From Phytophthora quininea (taxonomy: Eukaryota > Oomycota > Peronosporomycetes > Peronosporales > Peronosporaceae), in assembly GCA_011947345.1 (NCBI GenBank), contig JAAVTG010000685.1, forward strand, positions 20,462 to 84,461: a stretch of DNA of 64,000 bases. Reading direction: 5' to 3'. This document shows positions 33,801 through 44,510 of the stretch, piece by piece. The translations under genes and the position numbers were made by a program. Positions within the stretch are counted from its first letter, which is position 1. Each line of letters begins with the position of its first letter. Below the pieces are notes generated by a model. The model was not told where the DNA came from. It was given only the letters and a program-made list of their open reading frames with translations, and made no database searches.

Positions 33801-34330
33801 ATGCAGCCATCCTGTTTTGTTCGTGCTGTTAGGGCGGTGGTCTGTTTAAAATTACTCTCCTCAGCTGCAAGTGTTGAAGATGTTGTAAGGTTGACACACT
33901 CGACCTCAACGGAGCCAGACGTCTTCGTAGCCTCGAAGAAGTCGATACCGATAACTTTGCCGGTGAGAACGGATTTCCTTTCGTCCATCAGGCGTGTGTT
34001 TGGCGGTGGCTCGAATGGACTAAAGAAGACATCCACAGAGTCCAAACAAGCTCAAGCTGCCTCCAAGAAACCTCAACCAGCTATCGAGCAGACCCAAGCA
34101 GAGATCATTCCTAAGGCGCTGCGGATGAACGACGAGTATATCGGAAATACGTTCAAGAACGCAATGTACAGGAAGGAGTTTCATTCGATAGGTATGTGGG
34201 ACTAGAACATTCCGATGGGGCGGAGTTAAAAGGATTCTCTTCGAGGCTGGTAAGAGGGAGGTGTATCGGTTCAAAGTGTTTGGGGCGTTGAAAAATGCCA
34301 GAAAGAGTCCCCAAGACGAGTTCAACGTTA
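33801..34330 (+). pseudogene. Secreted effector paralogue lacking an in-frame RXLR, copy d'
   Basis: It duplicates the locus at 22,961. An open frame of 134 codons runs from a secretory-type N-terminus (MQPSCFVRAVRAVV) to KNAMYRKEF and a stop at 34,205. Relative to copy d it has two extra bases (GACACACTCG against GACACTCG) just before the RXLR codons. The stretch that encodes RRLRSLEE in copy d is therefore read in another frame, and the C-terminal part comes back into the frame of the N-terminus. The product would lack RXLR and EER motifs, so host translocation by that route is unlikely. It is tail to tail with P450 copy 3. Confidence 0.55.
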
Positions 34331-36195
34331 CGCACGATAGGACATACCTATAGTTTTACACTCGCAACTCGAACTGAATGATATTGCAGACTTGATGGAC
34401 AACAGTTTTGAAAACCTATCCCAGTATTCGCCAAGTCCTATCTTTAATTGATTGCTTGGTCCCAACTTACGGCACCATTGCAGGTTTGGGGTGTGGGGTC
34501 AACTCGAGAGGAAGTCCTCCGTCCATGAAGAGACCGGACTTCAACACGTATCCTCGTTCTTGCTCTTCATCGGCTGGAATGGCAACTTGGTACCGACGTA
34601 ACGTAGCAGCGAGGAAAAGTTTGGCTTCCAGGATGGCCATGTTCATGCCCAAGCATATTCGAGGCCCTGCTTGGAACGCAGGGAATTCGTAGGCACTTGG
34701 TCGCTTGGTCATCTCCAGCCACCGTTCTGGTCGGAATTGAAGCGGGTCGTCACCCCACAGAGCTCCGTTGCGACCCATGAACCACGGACTGTAGACGACG
34801 TCGACACCGGCAGGAACGAACGTGCCGTCAGGAAGATAATCGTCGTGGACAGCGTGCTTGACGTTGAACGGCAGCGACGGATACAACCGCACGGTCTCGT
34901 AGACGACCGCCTCGAGATACGTGAGTTTCTTCACGTCTTCAAACGTCAACGGAGTGTCGTTAGCCTTGCCGGCTCGCAACTCTTGGACGATGCGTTGCTG
35001 GACTTTTGGGTGTTTGGCGATGGCGTAGAAGCTGTAGGTGATGCACCCGGCGGTGGTGTCTCGACCGGCAAAGATAAACGTCAAGATAATCGACCGCAGC
35101 GTCTTGGGACCCAGTAACGAACTGGTGTCAGTCTCCTTTGAAGTTCTCGAGCTTTGCGGATGAACAGTGACAGCAGATCCGACCGGGTGTCGATTTCCTC
35201 TGGAGACTCTTGAAGACGCTTCAGTAGAACTTGGTCAGCTACCGCATGGATTTCTTTGGTGCTGTGTCGAAGTTTTCGCTCGCTCGGCATGACCCAGCGA
35301 AGCAGCTTGTAGTATTGCTTGACAAACAGTCGTTGGGCGCAGTGCTCATTAACGAAGTTCATGTGCTCGGCGAATTTGGCTGCGTTCGAGATCTCGCTCA
35401 GCGGCAAGCCAAACGCCACGTCGAAGATGGAGTGGAGCGTGTATCTGGCGCTGATCTCCTGCATATCGCAGCGGAAACTCTGTTTGGGCGTTGCTGCTTC
35501 GATCGCTGCAGTGTCGAGTGTTTGTGCAGCGTGCTTGGTGAAGATTTGTTCGACGAACACGCGGAAGTTGGCGGTGGTGAAGACTTTGGCGGCTACTTTT
35601 CTCTGCAGTCGCCATCCAGCGCCACCGTCGGGAGCTTGAGGGTGGTGGTTCACTGCAAAGAACGAGTGCTCGAAGATTTCGCTGAAGGCGTCCAGAAATC
35701 CTTGCGGCTTGACGTAGTTGCTGAAGTTGGTCGCCAAAATGTGCTGCACGTCCTTGGGGTCGGTGATCTACGAACAGCAGAGACGGTGAGTTAGTGCGGA
35801 TAGGAATATGACAGAAGATACTTACGTAGATGGCTCCGTCGAAGAAGAGGTGCCACGGCATCTTCATGCGCCCCCGTATTGCTTCAGCAAGTCCTCCAAG
35901 AAGTGGTAGATCCGGTCGCGGTTTTCGATGTAGGCTGGCATATTGCCCAGAAGGAAGACACCCGATGGTCCAGGCAGTAGTGACAGGCCGCGAGCGATTC
36001 GAAGCTTGCGGTGCAGTAACGTCGCCATCTTGTTCAATAGCAATACTGCTATGAGGATGAACAGCAGTGCAGGCCACGATGGAAGCGGGAGACCGCTCCA
36101 AGCGCTTGGAAGCGACTCGAACGCTACCATCTTGTGTGCTGGGAATTCGATTCAGGGACTTTGTTGTTGATTGTTGGTGATGAAAATGAAAGTGA
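33855..36195. repeat. Segmental duplication, right copy
   Basis: Direct partner of 23,020-25,360 containing the same effector-P450 pair. Its outer flank beyond 36,131 matches the upstream region of P450 copy 1 (10,930-11,065), not copy 2. The three P450 loci therefore have a mosaic history. Confidence 0.88.
34467..36130 (-). CDS. Cytochrome P450 (CYP86-clan-like), copy 3, extra frameshift
   Basis: Third copy, with exon 1 36,130-35,826, intron 35,825-35,768 and exon 2 35,767-34,467. Besides the exon 1 break shared with the other copies, one T is missing from the run at about 35,136-35,139 (CCTTTGAAG against CCTTTTGAAG). This splits exon 2 before the I-helix. The heme loop and ExxR are intact downstream. 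If the base is truly absent this is a pseudogene. Given the many homopolymer discrepancies in the window, that must be confirmed. The promoter side resembles copy 1. Confidence 0.8.
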
Positions 36196-36358
36196 ACCTT
36201 CTTCGTGGCAGGCATTCGCCTCTCAATGACTTATTTGCAAGGGTGTTTTTCTTCTTCATGAGGCATGCGCTTGGCAATCCAGGGGTCCGCACTATTGGAT
36301 TGTGATTGCGAGATTGCCAATATTGTCAATCACAATATGAGATTGTGCCGAGATCGAC

Positions 36359-36516
36359 AATGATTGGCTTCCACGGACAAGACGTCGAAGACGTAGCAGT
36401 CGAAAGGGAAGCCCTCTTTTCTGATCTGGCGAAGTAGTTGTAGAACTCGAGTTCTTATCTGTAGCAGGAGCACAAGGTCTACTGCAGTGCTCATTCTGAA
36501 ATTGGTCTTCTCTCGA
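36359..36516 (+). repeat. Split direct repeat A1
   Basis: 158 bases, repeated at 42,059-42,216 with only two or three differences visible. Confidence 0.85.
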
Positions 36517-36584
36517 TAACCTCACGTCTCGCTGCCTGTGGAACTCGCCTTCCGGACTCTGTAACTAAAAGAAAGGAAACTCAA

Positions 36585-38574
36585 ATGGCTTCTGCTTTTG
36601 CCTATGTGCTGCTACGGCCTGATGAGCTGAACACAGAAGGGTTTACCTACGGCCGCGCTTCAACCTCTGTCAGACGCGGTCTAGTCGAGGTCGAACGGAT
36701 TGCAAGCGGAAGATGGTCTGGTATGGAGGCTTTCTCAGCTCAAAAGCGAGGAGCAGAGGTGGAGCGACGAAAGGTGACTGAGGATGAGGCTCTGAGCGGC
36801 ATCGGGACCTACACTGGGTGCACGGTGTGCGTCGCCTGAGTTCCGCTCGGGAAACCCAAGGTTTGGGACTATGGCACGGTGGTAGGCTACTCGTGGAAGG
36901 AAGCTGTGAAGTCAGGAGTTTTGGAAGTCACTTTCGCAGACACCACCAGTGAAGTCCCGTTTCGGCAGGAAGAGCTTGAGCTTCTCACGGTCGATACGTA
37001 TGCGCTGCGACCCTGCTATCAGCGTGGTGTGGCAGATATAATGCCTGCCGAAATGCGCTCGCTGCATAAATCAGCTCATGACCACTTCAACGGCGTTCAG
37101 CAGTCGGCTAGAAGGAGTTCCACCACTGTGCTTCGGAAGTTGGCCATGAACCCGGTGGATGAAGGGCAACTTGTTCCGCTCTACGATCTGAGGAACAATC
37201 GCGTGGAATATGTGCACATTGAGCACATTCTGAATTACGTGTTTTATCACGAAGGAAAAGAAGAGCTCCAGCGGGAGTTACTGTTGCAACGACGCTATTT
37301 TCGTCGGTCACTGGGTCAACGCAGTCAGCAGAGGCCGAGCATCGCGAAGAAAGCGGCGTTGGCAACGAAGCGATGCCTCAGCTGCTCGATTCAGATGATG
37401 ATATGGAGCTTCCAGAACCCCGGTTCCTGCTCCCAGTCCACCAAAGCGCCTCCGGGAGTCGACTCCTGTGGAGAGGGCAGATCCCGACTCCACGAGATTA
37501 CTGGCGCTGCTTCGGCGGTTAGAAGACGATCCTGACATGGTCCGTGATATCGACCAGCTTATTGCTCTCCGACAAGCCAATTTGGGCCAAGGAAGTGCGT
37601 CTACTCTGATAACAGCATCAGCAGTCGAGACAAAGTCCCAGTTCAAACCAAGTCGACAGCAAGCCGTCGTCCACAACGCAATGGTGAACGGTAAGTACTC
37701 ATCTTTTGATGCTCAATTGTTTGTCGAGTCGATGCAGACTCGAGCAAAAGACTTTGAGTTTTTGCCACACCCTGGAGTCGCTCGAGGTTTCTTTGGATGG
37801 GATTTTGGATTTCGTGGTCTATCCGTCATGCACTTTGTGCCGATCGACGTCGAAGAAGAGAGGGACAACCTTAGGCAGCAGGACATGCTGGACTTCTCGA
37901 CAAAGAACAGGCTGCCATCGGCCTCAAAAGCGATCGACTTAGTGGATATACTTGCTTCGTTGGAGGTACTCTCGCTACTCTCGCATGAGATGTACACCGC
38001 CGTGGTTGTCGATTTAGTGGATGCGGCCAGAAGATTTATGCTCCTGTTACGAAAGTCGTCAACAATGCGCGGCCCTGAAGCTGTTCCCGAGCTGGTAGCT
38101 TGGATTGACGATCGCTTCGAACAATTTAGATCTTGTCTCGCCCGTGACAGCCTTGTCGAAGCAGCAGAGGTAAAGAACCACTTCCAATTTGGGCATGAGT
38201 CGTATGCGCGAGTGGTGCACCGCATTACCAGCATCCGAGTGGATGCCGCGCTGAAAACGACAGGGGCACACGCAACAGCCCCGCGGCCTCGTCAAAAGCA
38301 GCAAAAGCGAGATAATGTGCGGCACCAGTCGAAGCGAAAACCGCCTGTGCCTCCCGCAGTTGTTGCTGCTCTACCAATTCGCAGGGGAAAGAAGCTGTGC
38401 ATGCAATTCCTCTCCGTCGACGGCTGCCCAGGTGAAGGGGACACGTGCATTTACGACTATCGCCGTCATTTTGTGCCAACTAAGCTCCCGGAAATCGTGA
38501 AAGACTATATTGACAAAACTTACGGAGGCTTGCGAGTTACGGATGCAGTGATCAAACAGGACACGGAGGCGTGA
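36585..38574 (+). pseudogene. Gag-like protein of the tyrosine-recombinase retroelement
   Basis: The frame begins MASAFAYVLLRPDELN at 36,585. It has an in-frame TGA at 36,837 and continues to 37,535. A different frame, 37,468-38,574, carries the C-terminal 368 codons. That part ends with a Cys-rich stretch (CMQFLSVDGCPGEGDTCIYDYRRH) resembling the CCCH-type finger found in gag proteins of oomycete DIRS-order elements, then a short tail (IVKDYIDKTYGG). It is broken by one stop and one frameshift. The function is inferred from position and the finger. Confidence 0.6.
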
Positions 38575-38694
38575 GGGTGCCATGATGAGGTCTCGGAGGC
38601 AACCACAGTCAGGCCAAGATCAAAGCCTCCGTCTATCACGCCAAATGCAGAGTCGACCTTAGCGACTCAGGAGGGCTCCAGGCGTGATAAAGTT

Positions 38695-40944
38695 TTGCCG
38701 CTGCTTACTACAAGCAGGCAGGTCGGTTGGCCAGGTGTGCACGGCAGGCACACTGTTGGCGATGTTGAGCCGCTGAAGAGTTCCTTCAGGCAGGTCAGTT
38801 GGCCCAGCGGCAGCGAAATGCTGGCTGGTTGCGTACAACACCAAGTGCGACCCACAGAATTGGTGGAGGAACCGCTCGATAGGAATCGTTCGGAAGGTCA
38901 GATGCAAGTCCATGTACGGCGAATGCAACATCGGTATCTGCAAACCTTACTGGTGAGGGAGCGGCTGCTTGGTTTGCTCCGACATAAATCACGGAGCTAT
39001 CTGGCAGCGGTCATGGATCAGTATGATATGGAGCCACCAATGCCTAGCGCGCCGCATACCAAATGTGGTGCTTCAGTGTCATATCAAATTGACAGGTCAA
39101 AGCAATCCGCGTACAGTGAATTGCTCCGTCGTTCGCGCATGCGACTACCAGACTTCGTCCGCCTACTGCGGGGAGAATCTGCGCAAGACTCCCGACCCAA
39201 TAAAGCGCGGGCGGTCCCTGATCATTTGCCGTGCTGGAGAACGTACAAGTATCGGGCTGAATGGCAGCAGCTTGTGGCACACGGTGTGTGTCCAAAATGG
39301 TCTGCCCCATTTGCCCAGCAAGAGCGGCCACCTTCTAATCACGGGACAGCACTTAGAGCGTTAAACGCGGTCGTGAAAAGTCTGCGCAAAGGACAAGATG
39401 ACGATCGGTATTTGATCCTGGACATCGATCTCTTATCAACATTAGATGGAGTCACCTGCAGCCCTTTTGGTGCGGTTCAAAAGGGGAGGCTGATCTCACC
39501 AAGGATGCACGGGTGATACATGACTTATCTCACCCACGAGGCACTGGTGAGTCTGTAAACGATCATAGCCAGGAAGAACCAGCGATTTCGGTATCGTACG
39601 ACGGAGCTGCTAGACTTGCGCGTCGAATTCTAGACGTTGAGGAGGAATGCCCTGGTTCAGGTCGAATGTCAACGGGAGATGTAGCGGGAGCTTTTCGAAA
39701 TATCCCGATCGCTGCTGATGATGTGGGTCGTTTTGCCGGGGTCATCCCCGAACTTGGCATTTTGGTCATTGACTTATGCTGCCCCTTTGGATGGGCGGAG
39801 TCGCCAATGCACTACTGGACAGCCGGAGGGGCGATTGTACATCTACACAAAAATTCGTCGCCCACGTGGAAAGATCAACCTTTGTCTGGGTCGGACAGAT
39901 ACGACGGTAAAGCTTGGTGTGACGATCATGTTTGTATAGAGCCGGATATTGGCTCACGGTTAGCTGAGGCAAGTATTTCGCTTCGAACTGCGATGGTCTC
40001 GATCCTCGGTCCGCATGCGTGCAATGATGACAAGTTTACGCCGTGGTTTACTGAAGGAAAAGCCTTGGGACTTTACTGGAACCTCAAAACCTTGACGCTT
40101 TCGATGCCGGCAGAAAAGATCGACAAAGCATTGGGCCGACTAAGTGATATGCAAAACGCTCAAATTGCATCTCGTCGTCAACTAAACAAACTGCTTGAAG
40201 CCTTCGGCATGTGGCTACATGTGTGCGAGCCGCTGCTCCTTTTACCAGCGAATTGCAGCACTCGCACGCCAAACTAGCAGGTATCACCCCTCCGCGATTA
40301 CCCGCGAATTTCGCGAGGATTTACGATGGTTCAGCGCAATTCTTCGCGTCGGTCGGTTGAATTCTGTTTCCCTAGCTCGCTTCATCGATTCAAAAGCTCC
40401 AGATCATCATATCTACATGGATGCGAGTAATCGGGGACTTTGTGCACTTTGGCCAGCAAAACGACAATATTTACAAGTTGAGTTTGACGAGGAAGAACTC
40501 GCCCAGATTGCCAAGTTCAATGATTCAGTCTCCGATGAATTCAGTATCAATATCCGTGAACTAATGAGCGCAGTGTTCGCGTCAGTTGTATGGGGATCAC
40601 AATGGTCACAGCTGGAGCAGTTGACCTCGGGTCACGTGCGATTTTGGATAGATAATACTAGCGCAGTGGCGTGGGCTAATCGGCGTTCCAGTCGGAACGC
40701 ATTTGCTCAAATGCTGCTTCGAGTGATTGGTTTCCTAGAAGTGCGCTATGATTTTTATTCCTCCGCTACACATGTACCCGGTGTGGACAATGTCATGGCC
40801 GATGCGGGCAGCAGGGTGTGGCAATCTGAAGATCACGCTCGTTTATTTGCTGACATGTCGTGTGCATGGCTGCAGGTCAATGTCCCTCGGAGCTCGAGAA
40901 AACTCTCCAAGCTCTGGGAGCAATGCTCCGAGCTGGAGCTCTAG
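38695..40944 (+). pseudogene. Reverse transcriptase-RNase H of the Ngaro/PAT-like element
   Basis: Frame 38,695-39,516 covers the N-terminal part (DDDRYLILDIDLLSTLDG and SPFGAVQKG). Frame 39,513-40,277 has the polymerase core with MSTGDVAGAFRNIPI (motif A aspartate), CPFGWAESPMHY and AWCDDHVCIE (motif C, with WCDD for YxDD). Frame 40,195-40,944 has RNase H, with IYMDASNRGLCALW, NIRELMSAVFASVVWG, FWIDNTSAVAW and THVPGVDNVMADAGSR supplying the D-E-D-D acids. Two frameshifts (about 39,515 and 40,230) separate the parts. DIRS-order polymerases share this RT-RH arrangement. Confidence 0.8.
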
Positions 40945-41918
40945 CTGATACTTCACGTGTGCAATACAGAAGATCGTGGAATCAATGGCAAAAATGGTGT
41001 ACCTTGATGGGATACAACCCGTGGCTTGCACGTGACGCGTTGGATGCTAACGCAGCTCAGTTAGGGGCTTTCGCCGTGTATCTGTGGAGATTCGGTATGA
41101 ACCGTGCTGGTATTGGAAACACTTATTCAACCATATGCAGCAAACTCGGTGCAGTGCGCTGGTTTCACAAGAACACAGCGGGATATGATCCCGGTGTGAA
41201 TGCCGGACATGCAATTTTATTGCGAGGAATCCGCAAGTTCACGGATCCAGTACGCAAGCAACAGCCTGTTACACCCGATCTACTCCGTATTACTTTACGC
41301 CAGCTTAATCTACGGCTTCCTCGTGAGCAACTTTTGTGGGGCGGGCTGATGCTCGCATACTTTTTCCTGTTGCGCCGGTCGGAGTACTTGTACATTGGTA
41401 AACAGTATCATCAGTATGTGTTACGACTGGGTGATCTGGTGTTCAAGGATAGCAAAGGTAACCAGGTCCGGCCGCGTCATGCCGAGGTGGTGGGTATCCG
41501 TCTGCTTGGTGCGAAAAACAACCAATATGGGCGAGAGGAACTACGGTACCATAATCGGTCTGGAGATGCCGTGTTATGCCCAGTGTTAGCGGCTCGGTGG
41601 ATCCGAAAAGGAGCTAAAGCGTTTGGAACGAAACCCGATCAACCAGCGTTGTCAATCGGCCCAGGATCCGGAATCACAGCAGAAGAAGTTGCCTCGGCGC
41701 TGAGGAAAGCAGCGACTACGGCAGGCCTCAATTCAAAATTGTACTCGACGCATTCCATTCGGATAGGCGGCGCTACAGAGTTAATGAATGCGGGGGCGGA
41801 TCGGTTGGTGATCAAGCTAATGGGAAGGTGGCTGTCAAACGCTTTTGAAGGCTATCCTACCCTAACAGCAGCTGGATCCTCGAATCTTTCAAAGTTGATG
41901 TGCAAGTCATCGCTCTAA
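40860..41918 (+). CDS. Tyrosine recombinase of the Ngaro/PAT-like element
   Basis: An open frame of 352 codons. An N-terminal SAM-like core-binding domain (YRRSWNQWQKWCTLMGYNPW) is followed by the catalytic domain, with FFLLRRSEYL (first Arg), THSIRIGGATEL (H-x-x-R), MGRW (the His/Trp position) and a Tyr in AFEGYPTL as the likely nucleophile. All catalytic residues appear present. The protein would integrate a circular DNA copy by recombination. It overlaps the RNase H frame by 85 bases. The nearest alternative, a cellular or Crypton recombinase, is excluded by the adjacent RT-RH and the split repeats. Confidence 0.85.
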   Translation: MCMAAGQCPSELEKTLQALGAMLRAGALADTSRVQYRRSWNQWQKWCTLMGYNPWLARDALDANAAQLGAFAVYLWRFGMNRAGIGNTYSTICSKLGAVRWFHKNTAGYDPGVNAGHAILLRGIRKFTDPVRKQQPVTPDLLRITLRQLNLRLPREQLLWGGLMLAYFFLLRRSEYLYIGKQYHQYVLRLGDLVFKDSKGNQVRPRHAEVVGIRLLGAKNNQYGREELRYHNRSGDAVLCPVLAARWIRKGAKAFGTKPDQPALSIGPGSGITAEEVASALRKAATTAGLNSKLYSTHSIRIGGATELMNAGADRLVIKLMGRWLSNAFEGYPTLTAAGSSNLSKLMCKSSL

Positions 41919-41985
41919 CACACTCAAAGCACGTGATCACTTTCACAGGAGTGCGGGTAGCGTTGTGGTGGGAAACTATGGGGCT

Positions 41986-42294
41986 CACCACTCCACAACC
42001 CGAGAGAGAGCCAAGGAAAATGAAGTTGCATTTCCCCCAACAAGCCGCGGTCATTGAAAATGGTTGGCTTCCACGGACAAGACGTCGAAGACGTAGCAGT
42101 CGAAAGGGAAGCCCTCTTTTCTGATCTGGCGAAGTAGTTGTAGAACTCGAGTTCTTATCTGTAGCAGGAGCACAAGGTCTACTGCAGTGCTCATTCTTAA
42201 ATTGGTCTTCTCTCGACCCACCACTCCACAACCCGAGAGAGAGCCAAGGAAAATGAAGTTGCATTTCCCCCAACAAGCCGCGGTCATTGAAAAT
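41986..42294 (+). repeat. Split direct repeats B1-A2-B2
   Basis: B1 (41,986-42,058) and B2 (42,219-42,294) are copies of a roughly 75-base unit beginning CACCACTCCACAACCCGAG, and A2 (42,059-42,216) repeats A1. The contiguous B1-A2-B2 block is the 3' terminal structure of Ngaro/PAT elements. Confidence 0.85.
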
Positions 42295-42845
42295 CACAAT
42301 CTCGGATTTTCCCTAGGCCCTACAAGGTTTTACTACTGCTGGAGCCAATCAACCACGCTTACATTGCATTCCACCAACAATTTGCTTGAAACCGAGCCCA
42401 CGAGGAAAACCTCAACGCGTTTTCGCGCCATTTTGGCCAGCAAAGCGTATGTTGAGAGATAGCTAGAGGTTGTTTCCTGATCATTAACCAATTTTCCTCC
42501 GAAGATAGCTACTGTACCAGCTGCACGCCATAAAGAACGCCGAGATTGTCAAGATACTATACAAGAACCCCACACCAACGGAGAGAACGTGCACACTCTG
42601 CAACGAAGTGGTGAAGCAACGGAAGGGGGCCGGCTACAAGTACAGTTGTGTAGATATAGACAATAGATGGCAATACCCAGGTCGGAGATTGATGAGATTG
42701 CAATATGAGATTGTTCCAGCCCGAAGCAGACAATCAATATACAATCTAAATTGTCGGACCTCTGTGGGCAATCTAGTCATCTATCCACAGGTGTAAAATT
42801 CTCTTATAGTTCCTTAACTCTGAACCGTAGAAAAGATAAACTAGC

Positions 42846-43427
42846 TTACAACTGTTTCGCTGCAAGGCGGTGAAGCTTCTCGGGTAATACAACGCTGTGG
42901 TCCGAGTAGATTTTGTTGTTTGCTGAGCTGGTCTTGAAATTCCCAATTTTCAAACTATGATACACATCGTCAGTTGTCACCCCACCCTTCGCCCACGCCT
43001 CAAACACTTTGTATCGGTACTCAGGATTTTCGTTCATCTTTGTAAGGATAGGCTCGAGGGCCGGATGGAGTTCGAGTCGTTTGCCCTCCTTCGCCGCTTC
43101 GCTCTCCTCCTTGGAAGCTACCTTCACAACCGTGGCGATATAGTAGTCGCTCTGCAAGTCTTCCTTGAGATTCAGTTTGGCCATTCTCTACATCTTTGCT
43201 TTGTACAGTTTGGCTTCTGCTCGCGCTTGCTTGGCTTCCGGGCTAAATCTCGAGAATCCTCCGGGGATGAGCTTTTTCAAACTGGACAACGAAATCCTGT
43301 CTTCTCCATTTCCGTTGCTGGTCGTGTCCGAATTGCTCCGCATACATTTCTTGTTGGGCTCTGCTGCGGCTGCTGATAACCAGGAGATCAGTGCAAGGAC
43401 AACCAGGAACTTGTTGGATAGTGGCAT
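42846..43427 (-). pseudogene. RXLR-type effector with one in-frame stop
   Basis: The ATG at 43,427 starts a secretory signal (FLVVLALISWLSAAAA core), followed by NKKCMRSNSD (a degenerate RXLR-like position) and NGEDRISLSSLKK (EER-like). A basic/alanine helix follows. A TAG at 43,190-43,188 interrupts the frame. Translation beyond it is open to 42,846 and carries LHPALEPILTKM and YRYKVFEAWAKGGVTTDDVYHSL, the WY-type module with its Trp. The stop replaces a sense codon in an otherwise continuous frame of 193 codons, so it is a point nonsense mutation. Its 3' flank matches that of the 10.4-kb paralogue. It belongs to the secreted host-targeted family. Confidence 0.75.
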
Positions 43428-43808
43428 GGCTGGAAATTCGGTTAAGTCTTGGGCGGTGAGTTCAGGAATGACTCGATGCGCTCGATGAAGCGCTTACAAC
43501 GCGACGGGGGGTGCTGTTGGGCAGGAGCATCCGGTAAAACATTGGATTTGAGCATTCATTTGAAAAGAGCACTTCCAATACTGTAACTGACAAAGTGGGT
43601 GTTTACGGACTAGCATCGATTATGTTGTATGATATCAAACGAATCGAACAGCGAGGAGAAAAAGGATGCAGGTCAACAGCACCCACTTCCATGCCAAACG
43701 CTAAACAATTCTTGCCAGCTTGTCTCCCGGAACACGAGTCCCTTCTACCAATAAGTCGTGCAAACATATTCCGTAGCATGCGTAGTAGTTTTGATGGGCC
43801 TGCCTCGT

Positions 43809-44510
43809 TCAATGTTGAGCTACCGATACTTTCCCTTTGTCCCACGCGTAGAAGACTTGGACTCTGTGCCTGTAGTCTTGAAGCATCCTATTCAGCACCG
43901 GCTCCAGCGATGGGTGTGTAGTGGGCTGCGGCTCATTGCCGCGCCCAATTGCTAAAGCTTCGCCTGTCATCTTCCTGGACTGCTCAGAAGGGCAGGTAAG
44001 ACGCGATGATGGCGAAAGAGTTTGTGGAGGCCTCGAGGGGACTCTCGTCCGCAGTTTGGGATTTACCCGCAAGAGACCTAAGCAGCTATCATAGTTGTGG
44101 TTACCAGGCAAAAGAAATGTGATTGTTATTTTGTTAAAGAGCTCCTGCTATGCCGCTTGACCACCACCAGTTTGCTAGACTTCTAACAGCTTCGCCAACC
44201 GATCTTGCAGAAGATCATTCTCATGCTCTGCTTTGGACAGCGACAGACTTCGTCTGTAGTGACAGACAGTCCACAATAGTATATGTTGGTGGTTTGGAGT
44301 TCCAGCTCCCACGTTGGTGCTCAGTGTCTTGGAATCCTCGACCCACTACAGGATGTATTTATACAGTCATCCCAGTGCTGCAAAAGAATTGTTCACTTCT
44401 CGCAAATGTTTTGAAGACGTTGGCGAGGTGTTTGTCGATCTGTAGCTACTTCTTGCGCTTCACTTCAGCTTTTGCTATTTTCAGAGCGACCAGGGCTTGT
44501 TTGTTATTTT
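43809..44510 (-). pseudogene. Effector relic of the same family
   Basis: Near 44,510-44,390 one frame reads KQALVALKIAKAEVKRKK, a stop, LQIDKHLANVFKTFARSE. The frame 44,111-43,809 ends THPSLEPVLNRMLQDYRHRV and QVFYAWDKGKVSVAQH, the C-terminal W-motif block. Both match the middle and end of the 48,072 effector. The intervening sequence is disrupted and no N-terminus was found. 43,428-43,808 has no other gene. Confidence 0.55.

Larger units (their letters stand above)
36359..42294 (+). mobile_element. Tyrosine-recombinase retrotransposon (Ngaro/PAT-like)
   Basis: The element encodes gag-like, reverse transcriptase, RNase H and tyrosine recombinase proteins. It has split direct repeats: A1 36,359-36,516, then the coding region, B1 41,986-42,058, A2 42,059-42,216 and B2 42,219-42,294. 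A1/A2 and B1/B2 are almost identical pairs. The A1-ORFs-B1-A2-B2 order is diagnostic of the Ngaro and PAT groups of the DIRS order, which integrate by recombinase without target duplication. None is seen at its edges. The near identity of the repeats implies recent insertion. Confidence 0.82.
36280..42764. mobile_element. hAT-like DNA transposon remnant containing a nested retroelement
   Basis: The outer termini are imperfect inverted repeats beginning CAGGGGTCCG (36,280) and CAGAGGTCCG (complement ending at 42,764), with GATTGT further in. They are flanked by TTGGCAATC (36,271-36,279) and TGGGCAATC (42,765-42,773), a target duplication of 8-9 bp with one mismatch. Inside, 42,563-42,646 (+) encodes a BED-finger-like TCTLCNEVVKQRKGAGY, the DNA-binding domain usual at the N-terminus of hAT transposases. 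The uninterrupted target is visible in the paralogous effector 3' flank at 10,903-10,935. Without the nested element the hAT-like part is only about 550 bp, so it is non-autonomous. Confidence 0.65.
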
